A stretch of DNA of 64,000 nucleotides from Forficula auricularia. Taxonomy: Eukaryota; Arthropoda; Insecta; Dermaptera; Forficulidae. Below are positions 31,913 to 44,040 of the stretch, piece by piece (within the stretch, counting starts at the first letter, position 1; each line of letters begins with the position of its first letter). A program made the translations under genes and the position numbers. Where the stretch lies: assembly GCA_024734495.1 (NCBI GenBank), contig JALMQS010000061.1:9664598-9728597 (forward strand). Direction: 5' to 3'. Below the pieces are notes generated by a model, which saw only the letters and a list, made by a program, of their open reading frames with translations, searched no databases and had not been told where the DNA came from.

Positions 31913-33247
31913 CTTTCAATTTAATTATAATAATCTATTCATTTCTTATTAACTTTAAAGCAAACTTTTAATTTCTTTAATTCAAGTTGATTAGACATTA
32001 ATTCTTCGGCTCACTCAATGGGCATATATTGGAATAAATACTGGTACGCTCTCTGAAAATTAGATTATTATTAATTTCGTTTTTAGAAAATAGTTTAATC
32101 TATAAAAGGTGTAGCTTTATAGGTAAATATTTTTTTCCTGACTTTCTGAACCTTCCAACTTGAAGTTATGAATTTAAAAACTCCAAAATCTAATCAGTTA
32201 AAAATGCAAACAGTATTGCATCAGAATATAGTTTTTTACTTTTAGTTTATCGTAACAGAATTCAGACAAATAAACAGACTGACAGAATAATTATTTCTAA
32301 AAAACTTAACGATACAGACATTTCTCATTGTAATTTCGATTTAATACAATTGCGTATTTCTGAGAATGCGTACTTTCTTCTCAGTCAAATGCGCATGCTC
32401 AGTGCGAGTGTATTAAGTTGAATCCCCATGAGTAAATAAATCATAAAGTTTTAGCCAGGTATGTTATTGTATAGATATATTGATTAATTCATGTAATCTA
32501 AGCTTACAAAAATGCTTGTCTTTATACTTAACAACCTAGAGGGATATTTTTATAAAAAAAATATTGTATTTTTACTGAAACTCTCCAAATAAAATTTATA
32601 TCCCCTCTGTTGGTGTCACTCGACATAGTCTGCACTCTCCGCATTCCTCCTGGGAGACTAGTCAATGTTTTGGATTTATTAAAATACAATAAATATTTTT
32701 GTAATGAAATCCATTCCGTTCTAGCATGTTTTTTGTTCTAAAAATATTCGACAAGAGAGTAATAAAATATCTATAACATGTCGGATCCAGTACGAATACT
32801 TATATTTATTTCTAAAGTACTCTCCTAATAAAGAATGTTTATATTAGGTTGCGATATGTAAAAAGTTGGGGTTACGGATGTAAATGTAACTGTTAATTTC
32901 CATGTAAGTATATAAAATTAATCAAATTGAAGTGTAAGATATTCCTTTCTTATTCTAGTTATTCTAGTTGATGTCAGCGACAGTGTATTTGTAGGTATCT
33001 ACTATTTCCTTGTTCTATACATACATTTCCAACAACAAATTAATCAATTTCAAATTGGGACTAATTAATTTCAAAATATGTAGCATTTTTCCCCTTTCAT
33101 GGCCACAGAATGATTTCCATTTTAGCCAGTCTACCATAAATCCAAAAATAAGCTAAGGACTAATAAATAATAAATTATTATCAACGGTAAAAATAAAAAT
33201 AAAAATAAAATATCACCAGGGCAAACAAAATATCACAAGAAGTCTAA
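31913..33247. other. No gene seen
   Basis: AT-rich, no ORF of note. 33105-33240 resembles 28405-28560 (GAATGATTTCCATT, CCAGTCTACCAT). Confidence 0.45.
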
Positions 33248-34064
33248 TCTACTCTTATTAAACGAGCAAAAATTGTATATTTATTTGTATATATATTTGG
33301 TTATATTTTTGTATCTTGGTTATATTTTGAAAACGACTCTACCGATTTTGATGAAATTCACGAGTTAGGGGGTTTTTGGGGTGACAATTCGATCTGTCAC
33401 GGTCTCATCTTCGACAAAATTGTTTTTGATGGGTTTTTTCGTAATCAAATTAATTATTCACAAATCACATTCTTAGGGTTTTAAAAAAGGTTACTCTTTT
33501 CCTTTTGTGCCCAGGCAGACAATGGGTTGCCTTAATTCATTGTTCTAAAAGGCCTTGAAGAACTATTGTGATTGTGGATTTTAACATATTTTGTTCTCCA
33601 TAAACGTTAAAAATATTAATAAACGTTTTATAATTGTTTTTATAAAGAACTTTATTCATTTAATAGAATAAAAAATAATCAAGAATTTATTTAAAAATTT
33701 ATTTCGCATAAGCAGGTCTCAATTTTCTGAAAAAACAACACATTTTGATAGGTTTTATTTATTAAAAATTGGATGAATAAAAATGAATCATATGGTTGAA
33801 TCAAAACAGGTGCAGGAGGTGGGGTGCAGTGATGGGGGATCCGGGGGTAGGGCAAGGTTTCGGGGGTGGGGTCAAGCGGTGTGGGGGGGGGGGGGGTACA
33901 GTGGGCGAATACTATATATATTTGTATTTTTTTTAATTTGAAAACGGCTCTCAAATAAATATCGACCTTTTTTATCAGAATTTTAAATTAAAAATAATAT
34001 TAAAATAAAGGTTTTAACTGAAGGAAGAAGTTACCGAGCATCGCTCGGTGCCTCCAGGTACTAA
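33248..34064 (+). mobile_element. Non-autonomous Helitron, complete ends
   Basis: It starts TCTACTCTTATTAAACGAGC after host A (33247). It ends with the perfect hairpin ACCGAGC-ATC-GCTCGGT (34033-34049), 11 bases, then CTAA (34061-34064) before host T. These are canonical Helitron TC/CTRR ends in an AT target. Inside are the block GGTCTCATCTTCGAC (33401), a G-rich tract with a G run near 33886, and no helicase ORF. The frame at 33691-33954 reads this G-rich tract backwards and is not a gene. Confidence 0.85.
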
Positions 34065-34837
34065 TAAGTTATATGAGTAATATATAATGAAATGAAACTG
34101 ACCAGAAATATAAATTGGGATTAATAATATTAAAAATAAGATTAAATAATTTCAAATTGGGTTTAATGAATATTTAATTGTATGAGATTTTTAAAGATTT
34201 TTTCTGCTTAATACAAAAATAAATTCCTATTTTGAGTATCTATTTTGAGTATTCTATTTTACAAATCAAGAATTTAATTAATGACAGAAAATGTGGATAA
34301 ATCGGGCTCACCCTATTTTAGCTTATAAAAATCGTTCTATGAGTTTTTTTTTATTAATCATAATTACTTATTGGTATATTGAAAAATAAAAAAATAAAAT
34401 AAAATACTAATATCATAATTTTTGAGTAAGTTATGGAGAGATATTAAGAAAGAAATGAGTAAAAATGAAGCCTCTCTATTTTGAACTGGAAAAATATTTG
34501 TATGTTTTTTTTTTAATTCTAATCTATTTAACGATGCATTAAAAATAAAAAATAAAATATCTGCATCTTAATTTTTGAGTAAATTACAGCCGTCTGAAAT
34601 GAATAAGAAAGTTAGAAAAAATTGAAAATCTCAATCTGTGTCAAAAAAATTTTGTTGTGATAAAAAATTTTTAATAACAATTTCTACTGAGTTAGAAGGA
34701 ATAAAAATATTACTCAATAATAGCAAAAATTAATCAAAACTTAAAATTTCGCAGAATCTTCGTTAGTGAATTAGTTACACTGCCTAACAATGAAAATGTT
34801 TCGGGCTCAGAAATAGCTGATTCTTATGTAGTATTTC
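34065..34837. other. No gene seen
   Basis: AT-rich sequence with no recognised feature. Confidence 0.5.
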
Positions 34838-35330
34838 GACCTGCTGAATTCAAAAATCACCATGAAAATTAATGATTAGCTCTTGTTTTGGAGATATTAT
34901 CGGTCAAAACGACGAAAAAGGCTATTTTGATCCATTTTCGAGTCCCAACAGATATTAAACAGCAGTATTTGAAATCAACATATTTTGTTGACGTAATAGA
35001 AAACAGCTTCCCTTTGATTTTCAAATTACCACTTGCTTTTAGCTCAATTATAACTCGAGTTATAACTAAAAAACTAAAACTACGTGATTATAAAGGACAA
35101 TAAACATTGATACAAACACATCGTCTTAGTTTTTTAGTTATTACTCGAGTTCTAATTGAGCTACAAACAAGTGGTAATTTGAAAATCAAAGGGAAAGCGA
35201 TTTTCTATTACGTCAACAAAATATTTTGATTTCAAATATTGGTGTTTAATATCTAATCGAAAATAGGTCAAAAGGGGCTTTTTTTGTCGTTTTGACCGAT
35301 AATTTCTCAAAACTCTGACCTGTTGTAAAA
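34838..35330. mobile_element. Fold-back element
   Basis: The left arm (GAGATATTATCGGTCAAAAC, GACGAAAAAGGC, TGTTGACGTAATAGAAAA, TTTGATTTTCAAATTACCAC, TTATAACTCGAGTTATAACT) is mirrored by the right arm down to GTTTTGACCGATAATTTCTC at about 35293. Arms are about 200 bp with a short centre near 35090. The two short frames (34888, 35161) are the two arms of this palindrome, not genes. Confidence 0.75.
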
Positions 35331-36049
35331 AATTGGGAAATATCATAATAAATAATCAGCGTATAAAACTCTATTGAAATCAATTGTTAGGTTTATGGGA
35401 ACAAATTTTTGTTTAATTATTGTTGAGTAGTGTTATTGTTTTAATTTTTCCAAGTCCCTGAAAAATCATATTTAAAAATGATAAATCCAATGGTATACTA
35501 GTTTTATTCACTAAGGATTTGTGCTTTATTTTCTTCGAATGGTTTATAAAAGCTGACACAAAAAAGAGATATATACGGGACAAGAAATGACACAAATCTT
35601 CATAAAGCAGGTAAATCGAAGAAAAGTATCCCGAGAGGGCGAGAAGAATAATAAGAAGAAGCCCGGCAATCAAAAGTTACGACAAAATCAAAGTTGGTCT
35701 GTAGATTTTAGCACCGGTCAAGCTAAGTTGCGTATAAAGTGACATACAAGAACGAGTTAACCTCCCCGTAAGAAACTAGATGTGGAGAAGACAAGGATAA
35801 AAAATGAATAGAACGAGAGGGAGAATTCAACTCTTGACGAGCTCAAATTCTTCTTTCCAAGGTTTTAACGTTTTTAAACGAGTGTTGTATAATAAATGAC
35901 AAAAGATAAAAAAAAAGAAAGTTTGAAACTTTCTCGGCAACTTTCCAAGAAGTGTTTCAATTAAATACAAATGACTATAGTTTTATAAAAAATAAAATAT
36001 CTATTATATTGTACTTATTTATATTATTTGCATTGAATTAACTTTTAGA
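35331..36049. other. No gene seen
   Basis: The minus-strand frame at 35413-35673 is hydrophobic but has no recognisable family and sits in AT-rich sequence. I do not support it. Confidence 0.45.
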
Positions 36050-36165
36050 GAAAAGCGAACTCTTTGGAAGAATCTAAGGAAGGGAAGAACTCATATGATA
36101 GGGCACATTTTAAAACATGACGGAGTACTAAGGACAGACAGGGCTGTAGTGGAGGGTATACAGCG
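36050..36165 (+). pseudogene. RTE-type LINE C-terminal scrap
   Basis: A frame reads EKRTLWKNLRKGRTHMIGHI and LKHDGVLR, closely resembling the RRTLWKSLKKRRGQMMGHTL segment of the RTE copy at 17360. Only about 35 codons remain. Confidence 0.6.
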
Positions 36166-36189
36166 GTGTACGGCGTATATCCTAAGGTT

Positions 36190-36395
36190 TTTAAGGAATT
36201 TGGTGTTGGTACTTGGTGAAACATTTTTTAAAATTATTGGATAAAAAATACTTGGTAGGTTTCACATTAAGATATAAAAAATAAAACGAATTTATTTTTG
36301 GAGAATCTTTAATCTCGATATATATATTCCGGGTGACTAACCCATCTTCAGGAGAAACAGAAAGTAACTGACCTGGATAAGTCGAAATTAAATAC
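36190..36395 (-). mobile_element. Penelope-derived repeat (GTGTTGGTACTTGGTGAAAC family)
   Basis: GGTGTTGGTACTTGGTGAAA, ATTCGTTTTATTTTTTATATC in reverse, and on the minus strand CTGAAGATGGGTTAGTCACC followed by CGGAATATATATATCGAGA. It has the CTGA(A)GA - GGGT..ACCC stem - G(A)AA layout. A fuller copy is at 63580-63870. Confidence 0.55.
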
Positions 36396-36559
36396 AAGTC
36401 AATGGTAAAATTTATTTTTAAGATAACAAAAGGGTAAATATTTAAAATTAGTGGAGGGAGAAAGGTAGGAAGTCTATTTTGTTTAATTTTGAATGGCCCT
36501 CTGAGAAATGAGGATTAACTTTTTAAATATTCATATAAATATTTTAAATGGTTGAATTT

Positions 36560-36985
36560 GTTTTTAAAATTGGATACTAACCGAACAGACCCATTCGACA
36601 ATTCGTTTATCCCCGAGGGGTGATCCGGGATTGGAAGTAGGTGTACACCTCTTTGGAAGTATTTTGGAAGTAGTTGGAAATATTTGGAAGTGTTGGAAAT
36701 ATTTGGAAGTACTTGGAAACATTTGAAAGTACTTGGAAATATTTGGAAGTACAAGTGGAAGTAGGTGTACAGCATATTAGGTCCCGGTTCACCCCTCGTT
36801 TACCCTATGACTTCGAGAGACTCTCTTTCCCTGTCTAGTCTTTCAAGGCCTGGGTCCAAAAATATCTTCAATTCCGACCTAATCCTTGAAACCTCTTGTT
36901 ATTATCATGATATATAAGGATCCATCGCGGACTACAGAGGTTGTACCTTTTTAGTGGAACTTTTTCTTGTATCAATATCATTTTA
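36560..36985 (+). mobile_element. LINE 3' fragment split by a hAT-like MITE
   Basis: AATTGGATACTAACCGAACA to CGTTTAT and, after the insertion, CGTTTACCCTATGACTTCGA to GTTGTACCTTTTTAGTGGAAC match the LINE 3' fragment at 24915-25170, so the two pieces are one fragment interrupted at 36614-36798. Confidence 0.65.
36614..36798. mobile_element. hAT-like MITE with a minisatellite interior
   Basis: Ends CGAGGGGTGATCCGGG and CCCGGTTCACCCCTCG are inverted repeats (one mismatch). Flanking 8-mers TTTATCCC and TTTACCCT are close. The centre is built of repeated TTGGAAATATTTGGAAGTAC-like units (36650-36765). Related to the copy at 53552-53683. Confidence 0.7.
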
Positions 36986-37459
36986 AAAAAATGATATTTT
37001 TTTAAAACATATCCGACTAACACATTTTAATTTATTATATACTAGATAGCGTATACCCTCTGATTTTTACGATCCTGTAGCGTTTATACCTTGTGCTGAT
37101 TTTACGACTACAGCACTGGCTAATGGATATTATAAAAAGCGACATGGGCGAAAAAAGAAAGGCTTAATTGGAGTATAATAAAGGATAATAAAAGACATTG
37201 TTTTGTTTTTGAAATTTCACCTTTCTAAGCAAAAATCATATCTTTTCTGGTTTAAAATATTTTGAAAAACACCGATAACCCATTTTGGGATCCTTTCTCC
37301 TTTTAGGTTTCGAATTTCAAAAATCCCTTCTTAGCTCACCCATAAATCGTAGAAAGAATATGCCCTTCAAATTTAATCTTTCTGGGTCCAGCATTTTAGA
37401 CTGTTCGTGAATCAGTGAATAAATGAATGAATTGTCACCTTCTCTTTTTATTATTATAT
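36986..37459. other. No gene seen
   Basis: AT-rich; no ORF or repeat end recognised. Confidence 0.45.
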
Positions 37460-37890
37460 ATCGTAGCCTTATAGTGTAAACCTGCTAACTCTGCTAACTC
37501 ACAACAAGGATATTTTACAGGACAGACAAAAAACTAACAAAATTTAATATTTAAAGCCATTTGAGCCGCGAAAGTTGAATAATGTAATCAATAATTTCTT
37601 ATGTTAATTCTACATATTTAAAAAATTATTGATTACATTATTCAACTTTCGCGGCTCAAATGGCTTGAAAGAAAAAAATTAAAACTAACGATTAAAATTT
37701 GATTTGTCTAAAAAATTTAATATTGTTGTTTAGGAAAGAAACTATTTTTCACATTTTTTTCTACAACTTACGATCCTAATTTTAAGTAGCAGTTTTACTT
37801 GGACGATCTCATTTTCTTTGGAACGGTATTAATATCACATATATGACAAAAATGGATTTAGCAGGTTCACACTCTAAGCGATAAACGATA
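37460..37890. mobile_element. Inverted-repeat MITE with a nested palindrome
   Basis: TATCGTAGCCTTATAGTGTA at the left mirrors the TTCACACTCTAAGCGATAA end at the right. The body is the reverse complement of 13430-13690 (TTTTACAGGACAGACAAAA, TACAACTTACGATCC, AGCAGTTTTACTTGGACGAT). It is interrupted at 37551-37667 by a hairpin with about 45-bp near-perfect arms, AAGCCATTTGAGCCGCGAAA mirrored by TTTCGCGGCTCAAATGGCTT, around a 25-30 base loop. Confidence 0.7.
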
Positions 37891-38701
37891 TATAATTTAT
37901 TTGTTAGAAACTATTTTAGTTTCGAAAGTTTGACATTAATCAGTATTATTTCTCCTGGATTCAAATAACCGATTGGATGTAGGTAAATTAGTTTTGATAT
38001 AATAGTAAGCTGGTCACTTTACAGGCGGAATATATATATATTTCTAATTATAAAGTCATGAATATGTTAGGTGATATATAAGTATCTATATGTTTATTTG
38101 CTTCAAGCAGAACAACCTCATTGATTTCTCCTTCCCAGGGTCTGAAAAAATTAAAATTTTCAAAATAAGAATCCAAGAAAACCTATATTATCATGGAAGG
38201 GTCTCATCGTAATAAGGCGATGTGGATATTACTTAGGGTCTTAAAATAGAGGGCTCCGAAAAAATGAAATTTTCCCTACATACCTCGACCTTTAATCGAT
38301 CTATACTAAATTTTGCATGCGTGTTCTTTGAGATCTTACGAGAATGATTATTTACTTGAAATTGACTGTGACTATAGAAATGGGAAGATGCGGGGTAGAA
38401 TCAAAAAATAAATTTATATTTCATCTATTATTATAAAGCGCTTAACGACGACGCCGTGATCTCTTTGATTGGGTAAAGAGATCGAATGGAGTTCAGTGAT
38501 TGGTCGTGCTTAAGCAATGCCTTAAATAAATACGTGGGAGTGCTTTAAAAATAATTTAAAAATCTAAAATTTTCAAAGACGTACCTAACTAGCAAGATGC
38601 CCCCAAGGCGGGTTTCCCGAAGATGGTTTTGTATATCTATAAGGGAGATGGGTGTATGGTTAAGTCATGTAGATAGTCCATCAGAATACATTATTTATAT
38701 C
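37891..38701. other. No gene; scattered repeat remnants
   Basis: A hammerhead-like remnant at 37905-37950, an AAGCAGAACAACCTCATTG block at 38105 shared with 49625, 53985 and 62995, and GCAAGATGCCCCCAAGGCGG at 38596, which resembles 58715-58745 in reverse. Confidence 0.45.
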
Positions 38702-39172
38702 ATAGGTTTTTATCTTCAAATTCGGAATTTTCCATATCATGTTTAGGATTTTAAAAATTAAAAATCAGACTTTTTTCAAATCAAATTCAGAATTTTTTAT
38801 TAATAAACAGTTGAAAAAATTGATAAAAGTTATAGTTAAGAAAAAGTTTTAATTTAATTTAACTCTCAGGAAACGTTTGCAAGTAAAGAGCTAAAATTTC
38901 GTGCATTGTCAGATATTTGCTAACCAATTTTCATCTCATTAACTAAAACCTTTCAACATTAGCATTTTGTACTTTCAGGAAACGTTTTCAGGTAAAAATA
39001 TATAATTTAATATCTAAAATATGCATGGTTTTATAGAAATTCGGAATTTGATTTGAAAAAGTCTGATTTTGATTTTTAAAATCCTGAATTTGATATGGTT
39101 AAGTCCGAATTTGAAGTTAAAAACCTGAATGTGATATGGGAAAAGTCCGAATTTGAAGTTAAAAACCTATAC
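38702..39172. mobile_element. Fold-back element with a duplicated right tip
   Basis: AGGTTTTTATCTTCAAATTC, GGAATTTTCCATATCA and AATCAGACTTTTTTCAAATC are mirrored by GATTTGAAAAAGTCTGATTT (39051) and TTCGAATTTGAAGTT-type sequence. The outer tip (AAGTCCGAATTTGAAGTTAA) appears twice at the right (39102 and 39145). Confidence 0.65.
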
Positions 39173-39841
39173 ATTATTAACCTAATAGAAAATAGACCAT
39201 TTGGCTAGTAAAAATATAATATACAAAATTAATAACTAAAAGAATATAATTTGCTGTGGATAACCCAGTTTGAAGAAAATTGGATAGAGAAAAGGGAAAT
39301 ACATTTTTTTTCTTAATAGAAAGATAATACATGTCTTTATTCAATGGGTCAATAAAATACTTGGTGAAACATTTCCGATCCGAAAGTGCCAGGGGCGGAT
39401 ATAAGTTATGGTCGCCGCAAAAATGGGTGGGTCATATGGCAGAACACTCAATGATTTATAAGTTCTTTTTATTTATCATAATAAGCTTTCGAAGCAAAAG
39501 GGAACTGACTGGATGAAGGGCTCCAATGAAATATAGAATGTCGCAAATTGCATCGTTAAAGAATTTATAGGAGAATATTAAAATTGCAATGTGTGTCACT
39601 TTTAAATCACAATTAATATGCATCATATTTCGAGGTGAATAAAATAGCAATTTCATACAAGTGTATATTCATAGATGAAATTTCAAAGAAAAAAAACTAA
39701 ATAAATAAATACGATATATTACTAAATTAAAAAGAAAAGTTTAATTAATTTTTTTGAAGTGAAACGTTTTTAGCGACGTATGTGTTTGATTTTTTTTGTT
39801 ACAATAAAGGGGAAATGATTCAATAAAAGGGAAATAATTTT
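39173..39841. other. No gene seen
   Basis: AT-rich. Short frames at 39331 and 39456 lack recognisable domains. Confidence 0.45.
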
Positions 39842-41080
39842 TTAAAAAACCTCTAATATTTCATGACAATTAAAATTAGGAAATTTAAATTATCATTTTC
39901 TTCTTCTTCTTCTTCTTCTTCTTCTTGTTAGGCTAACAGCTTGTTTATTCCAGTGCCTCTTTCCATCGTTTTCTTGGACGGTCCCGTCTTCTTTTCCCGG
40001 TAGGGTTTTTGTCATGTACCTTCCTCACCAGCCGGTCTTCATTCATTCGCAATACGTGTGAATTCCATTCTGTTCTCCTTTGGACCCATACGCTGACTTT
40101 TTGTATATTGCACTTTTCCCTAATATCTTCATTTTTTACCCTGTCCATCCTTGTTTTACCCGCAATTCTGAGTAGCGATTTCATCTCTCAAACTTCCAAT
40201 ATTTCTCTTGATTTTGCGGTGTGTGTTCTTGTTTCGGCCGCATATGTCAAAATTAGTCGCACAAAGGACTAATAGTTGCGCACTTTTGCTTCCGTTCCCA
40301 GAAACTTGTTTGACCAAATCGTTTCATTCGGGCATCCTGATATTTTGGACGCCTTAATAGATTGGAGTCTGACTTCCTCGCTAAAGCTTTTGGAGTTGGT
40401 TATCTGAACGCCGAGATAGTTGAAGGATGACACTTGTTCCACTATGGTGTTATATAGTTGTAGCTTACAGCGAACTGGTTCTCTAGCTATTGTGAGAGTT
40501 TTTGTCTTTTTCGAAGATATCTTGAGTTGGAATTTTTCGCAGGAAAGTGCAAATTTATGTAAGAGTCGTTGGAGGTCGTTTTCGCTTTCCGCATTATTTA
40601 TTATTATTATTATTTCCATTATCATTTTAAAACCCACTAATATTTCATGACAAATAAAATTTATTAAAATTAGGAAATTTAAATTATCATTTTAAAACCC
40701 ACTAATATTTCATGACAAATAAAATTTATTAAAATTAGGAAATTTAAATTATTATTTTAAAACCCACTAATATTTCATGACAAATAAAATTTATTAAAAT
40801 TAGGAAATTTAAATTATTATTTTAAAACCCACTAATATTTAATGACAAATAAAATTTATTAAAATTAGAAAATTTAAATTATCATTTTAAAACCCACTAA
40901 TATTTCATGACAAATAAAATTTATTAAAATTAGGAAATTTAAATTATTATTATAAAACTCACTAATATTTCATGAGAAATGAAATTTATTAAAATTAGGA
41001 AATTTAAATTAATATTTAAAACCCACTAATATTTCACGACAAATAAAATTTATTAAAATTAGGTAATTTAAATTATTTCA
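39842..41080. repeat. 65-bp minisatellite array, split by a LINE
   Basis: Units of 64-65 bp (AAACCCACTAATATTTCATG, ACAAATAAAATTTATTAAAA, TTAGGAAATTTAAATTATCA) recur with CCCACTA at 40633, 40698, 40763, 40828, 40893, 40958 (CTCACTA) and 41022. One diverged unit lies at 39842-39899, left of the LINE insertion at 39900-40617. Confidence 0.85.
39900..40617 (-). mobile_element. LINE 3' end inserted in the minisatellite
   Basis: The 11-base duplication ATTATCATTTT (39889-39899 and 40618-40628) lies in minisatellite sequence. On the minus strand the body ends in (GAA)n (39900-39926). It encodes RT thumb and C-terminal sequence in two frames: 40269-40637 (NNAESENDLQRLLHKFALSC, SSKKTKTLTIA, FNYLGVQI) and 39945-40184 (RMDRVKNEDIREKCNIQKV, HVLRMNEDRLVRKV, RRRDRPRKRW). 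The catalytic RT motifs are missing, so this is a 5'-truncated, frameshifted copy. Confidence 0.8.
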
Positions 41081-41204
41081 ATAACATCTACGGCTACAGA
41101 GGTTTAACTTCCCCCGTGAGCTTATGTGGATGAAATTCACACATATTTTTTTTTTTTTTTTTTGTGGGGGGGGGGGATTTGGACTTTGAAATAATTAGAT
41201 GTTA

Positions 41205-41475
41205 AGTTTTTAAAGTTTACAACGTTTTGTCCTTTATTTTTTTACTTCATCAGACAATCTTCAAAACAATTATTATAAAGAATTGTTTTGCTGATTTCCT
41301 GAAGAAGTCGAAAAATAAACGACGAAACGTTTTAACTCTTAAAAACTTAACATCTTATTATTTTCAAAGTTCAATCTACAAATCAATTATTATAAAGTAA
41401 TTGTTTTGTAGATTGCCTGAGGAAGTCGAAATATAAACGACAAAACGTTGTAAGTATTAAAAACTTAACATCTAA
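41205..41475. mobile_element. Penelope-derived repeats, one inverted and two direct
   Basis: GATGTTAAGTTTTTAAAGTT at the left mirrors AAAAACTTAACATC at 41340 and again at 41460. The plus strand has CTGAAGAAGTCGAAAAATAA-ACGAC-GAAACG at 41300 and CTGAGGAAGTCGAAATATAA-ACGAC-AAAACG at 41418. This is the CTGAxGA - GTCG/CGAC stem - GAAACG layout. Confidence 0.55.
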
Positions 41476-42501
41476 GGAGGTTCCAATAAATTACACCTTA
41501 TTTGATATGTGTTAATTTTTTCTTTCCTCACTACCCCTGGGCTGCCTTCCATTAATTTCAATTAACATCTAATTTCTAGACAAATTAAAGCAATTTAAAA
41601 AACATTTAATTATTTCAAAGTTGGACTTCTCAAGAAATAACCATATAATTTTGTTTTGCATGGGCGATAAGAACACTAATTAATTAAAATATTTAGTATA
41701 AGTGCCAAAAGAGTTTATCTTATATTTAAAGGCACCGAGAGAAGGTGCCTCTGAAAGGGGCCCGGGGCTCAACAAACAAAATCAGAAAAGGTAGTTTCCC
41801 ACACGAAAATAGAGTCTGAGTGTCATTTTGTTTTTTTTTTGTTTTTTTTTCTTTCTTTTTTTTTTAATAAGAGGGGGACCTCGATAAGATCTACCCTCGG
41901 GGCCCGAAACTGATTACATTCCCCCTTTATTGGAAACTTTTTTTCTAATGAGATTTATTTCATTAAATGGTTTTTCTTGCCGAGAGTAATAGAAGAGTTG
42001 TAGATTTGTTAGAGAAAATCAAAGAGAGTGTCCTCAACTTGGCGGAAATAAATAAATAGATTTTATTTTATTTTTTAGAAACTATGGTTTCGAAGACTTG
42101 GATCTTTTTTAATAAGGGGGTGACATAATAATCGACGTCGGGGGCCCAGATAAGCTCTTCCTGCATACTTAGGCCCTTTTTTGGATTTTTTCATATTGAA
42201 TTATTTAGAGCAAAGAGAGTCTCTTCTGCTTGGAGTAAATAAAAAAAAAATTATTTTACTATGCTTTTGAAGAATGGACTTACTTTAACTCTTATTTATG
42301 AATCAGCTGCCTAACGAGCCTTAGGCCCTAAGGCACCTGGCTCCTATGAGAAACTTGTAAAAATGTCTTTGGGCTGGTAAAGGTTAGAATATGTCAAGTA
42401 CCTTTCGGACACCTTCGCTCCGAACGTACACCACGGCAGTCAGAAGTGCATAATTTTATATGAGAATGAAAAAAAAATAATTAAAATTAAAAACTAGGTT
42501 T
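41476..42501. other. No gene; repeat remnants
   Basis: Long T run at 41828-41866, a TTGCCGAGAGTAATAGAAGAG block at 41979 (end of a Penelope-derived repeat), GAAACTATGGTTTCGAAG at 42078. No ORF. Confidence 0.45.
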
Positions 42502-42512
42502 AAATAGTAAAT

Positions 42513-42700
42513 GGGGGTCGGATAGGCTAGGCGGTGGCGTGTCATCCTGCTAGCCAGGTGGATCCGGGTTCGAATCCGATTCGAGGCATCCGGCTAAAAT
42601 CTGACCCCCGGGGTAGAGAGAAACTTAAATAAAATAAATAATATCGTAAATGGCTTATGGCTAGAAAGGCCGAAAAGCCAAAAAAAAAAAAAAAAAAAAT
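42513..42700 (+). mobile_element. tRNA-derived SINE, second copy
   Basis: Same family as 13711-13909: GGGGGTCGGATAGGCTAGGC, GGTTCGAATCC B box, GGCTTATGGCTAGAAAGGCC, then about 20 A. Target duplication AAATAGTAAAT at 42502-42512 and 42697-42707. Confidence 0.85.
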
Positions 42701-42859
42701 AGTAAATATTCATAGAATTAATACATTTTTATTTCTTTTGAACATGAAGACTCAATTGAACAAATTTCCGTTTGTGATTGTCAGTCATTTACAAAAGTAT
42801 CTATTTTTAAATTTCGTACCATTTATAAAATATCAAACCTAGAAAGAGTATTTTATTTA

Positions 42860-43050
42860 ATAAAGTAAAGGGAGTGTAGTTTCACAATGAATAAAAAACA
42901 GTTTTTAATCTTTAAACTCCTGAAGATGGACTAATAACCCGAAATATATTGAGTCTGTATAAGCCTCTTTGAGTTTTATTTCATTCATTGTGAAACTACA
43001 CTCTAATTAATATCATGTTTCACCTAAAACCCACACCACTTTCCCTAAGT
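42860..43050. mobile_element. Penelope-derived head-to-head repeat
   Basis: GTGTAGTTTCACAATGAATAAA mirrors TTCATTGTGAAACTACACTC (42982). The centre has CTCCTGAAGATGGACTAATAA then CCCGAAATATATTGAG. CCACACCACTTTCCC at 43030 is the reverse of the GGGAAAGCGGTGTTGG end at 51912. Confidence 0.55.
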
Positions 43051-43065
43051 AAAAGAATATTTTAT

Positions 43066-43936
43066 GGCATTCCACGCCAAATCGGACGGTTTGAACAATT
43101 TTAATGTTTGATTTCTTTAATTTTTTGACATTTTTTAGTACCCATCTAAAAACTCTTCCTGGTAAATTTTGAAATTTTTTTGATCACCGATTTAAAAAAT
43201 ATCGAGTTTCGATTTTTCGCTCATAACTTCTTCAAAAATGGTCCAAATTTAATTTTTTTTTTAGAAAAAAATAATATTTTGAATTCTATTCATTCTACAA
43301 ATTTTAAGACCATGTTGATAGTGGTTCTATGATAATTACTATTTTTTTTTCGATTTTTGAAAATATCGGAAAAATTTTATTCGCTATTAACCATTATTAA
43401 AACCAATTTTTGGTATTGAGTTCTCTTTTTTTAGTTATTTTGAATTTATTTTTATCGTTAACAGGTGTTTAAAATAAATAATTATTATTTTAGTTTGCTG
43501 AAAGAAAATCAAAATCAAAAATCGAAAATCGAAAAAAATAGTAATTATCATAGGACCACTATCAAACCGGTCTTAAAATTTGTAGAATGAATAGAAGTTT
43601 AAAATAAAAAATTAGCAAAAAAATTGAAGACTACATAATACAGTATCAAAAACAAGATTAAAATTTTCCAACTCAAAAATCGCATTTAAAAAAACACTTT
43701 AAATAAATTTTTGTATTTTTTTCTAAAAAGTATGTAAAAAAATAAAAATTAAAAATAAATTGAATTTGGACCATTTTTGAAGAAGGTATGAGCGAAAAAC
43801 CGAAATTCGATATCTTTTAAACCGGTGATCAAAAAAATTTCAAAATTTACCAGGAAGAGTTTTTTGATGGGTACTAAAAAATGAAGGAAATCGAAAATTA
43901 AAATTTTTAAAACCGTCCGATTTGGCGCGGAATGCC
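43066..43936. mobile_element. 870-bp fold-back element
   Basis: Outer ends GGCATTCCACGCCAAATCGG and CCGATTTGGCGCGGAATGCC are inverted. The arms (about 400 bp each) stay mirrored through CTCTTCCTGGTAAATTTTG, TTTTTCGCTCATAACTTC and ATTCATTCTACAAATTTTAA. No ORF with any recognised domain; 43749-43940 is one arm read backwards. Confidence 0.8.
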
Positions 43937-44040
43937 CCATTTATACATTTCCACTGATAATAATGAGACATTTGGGAAATTAATTATGTCCTTTGCGGGG
44001 TCGCATTTATTGAAATCTGTTTTTAGAACTTAACTGTAGA

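Noticed and set aside
33691..33954. Proline-rich 87-codon minus-strand frame
   Set aside because: It lies in the G-rich tract of a Helitron; the CTPPPPTPLDPTP run reflects the G run and not a protein.
34888..35346. Two similar frames on opposite strands
   Set aside because: They are the two arms of one fold-back element.
40620..41080. CRISPR-like array
   Set aside because: Regular 65-bp spacing, but the whole unit is conserved with no unique spacers, and the genome is eukaryotic: a minisatellite.
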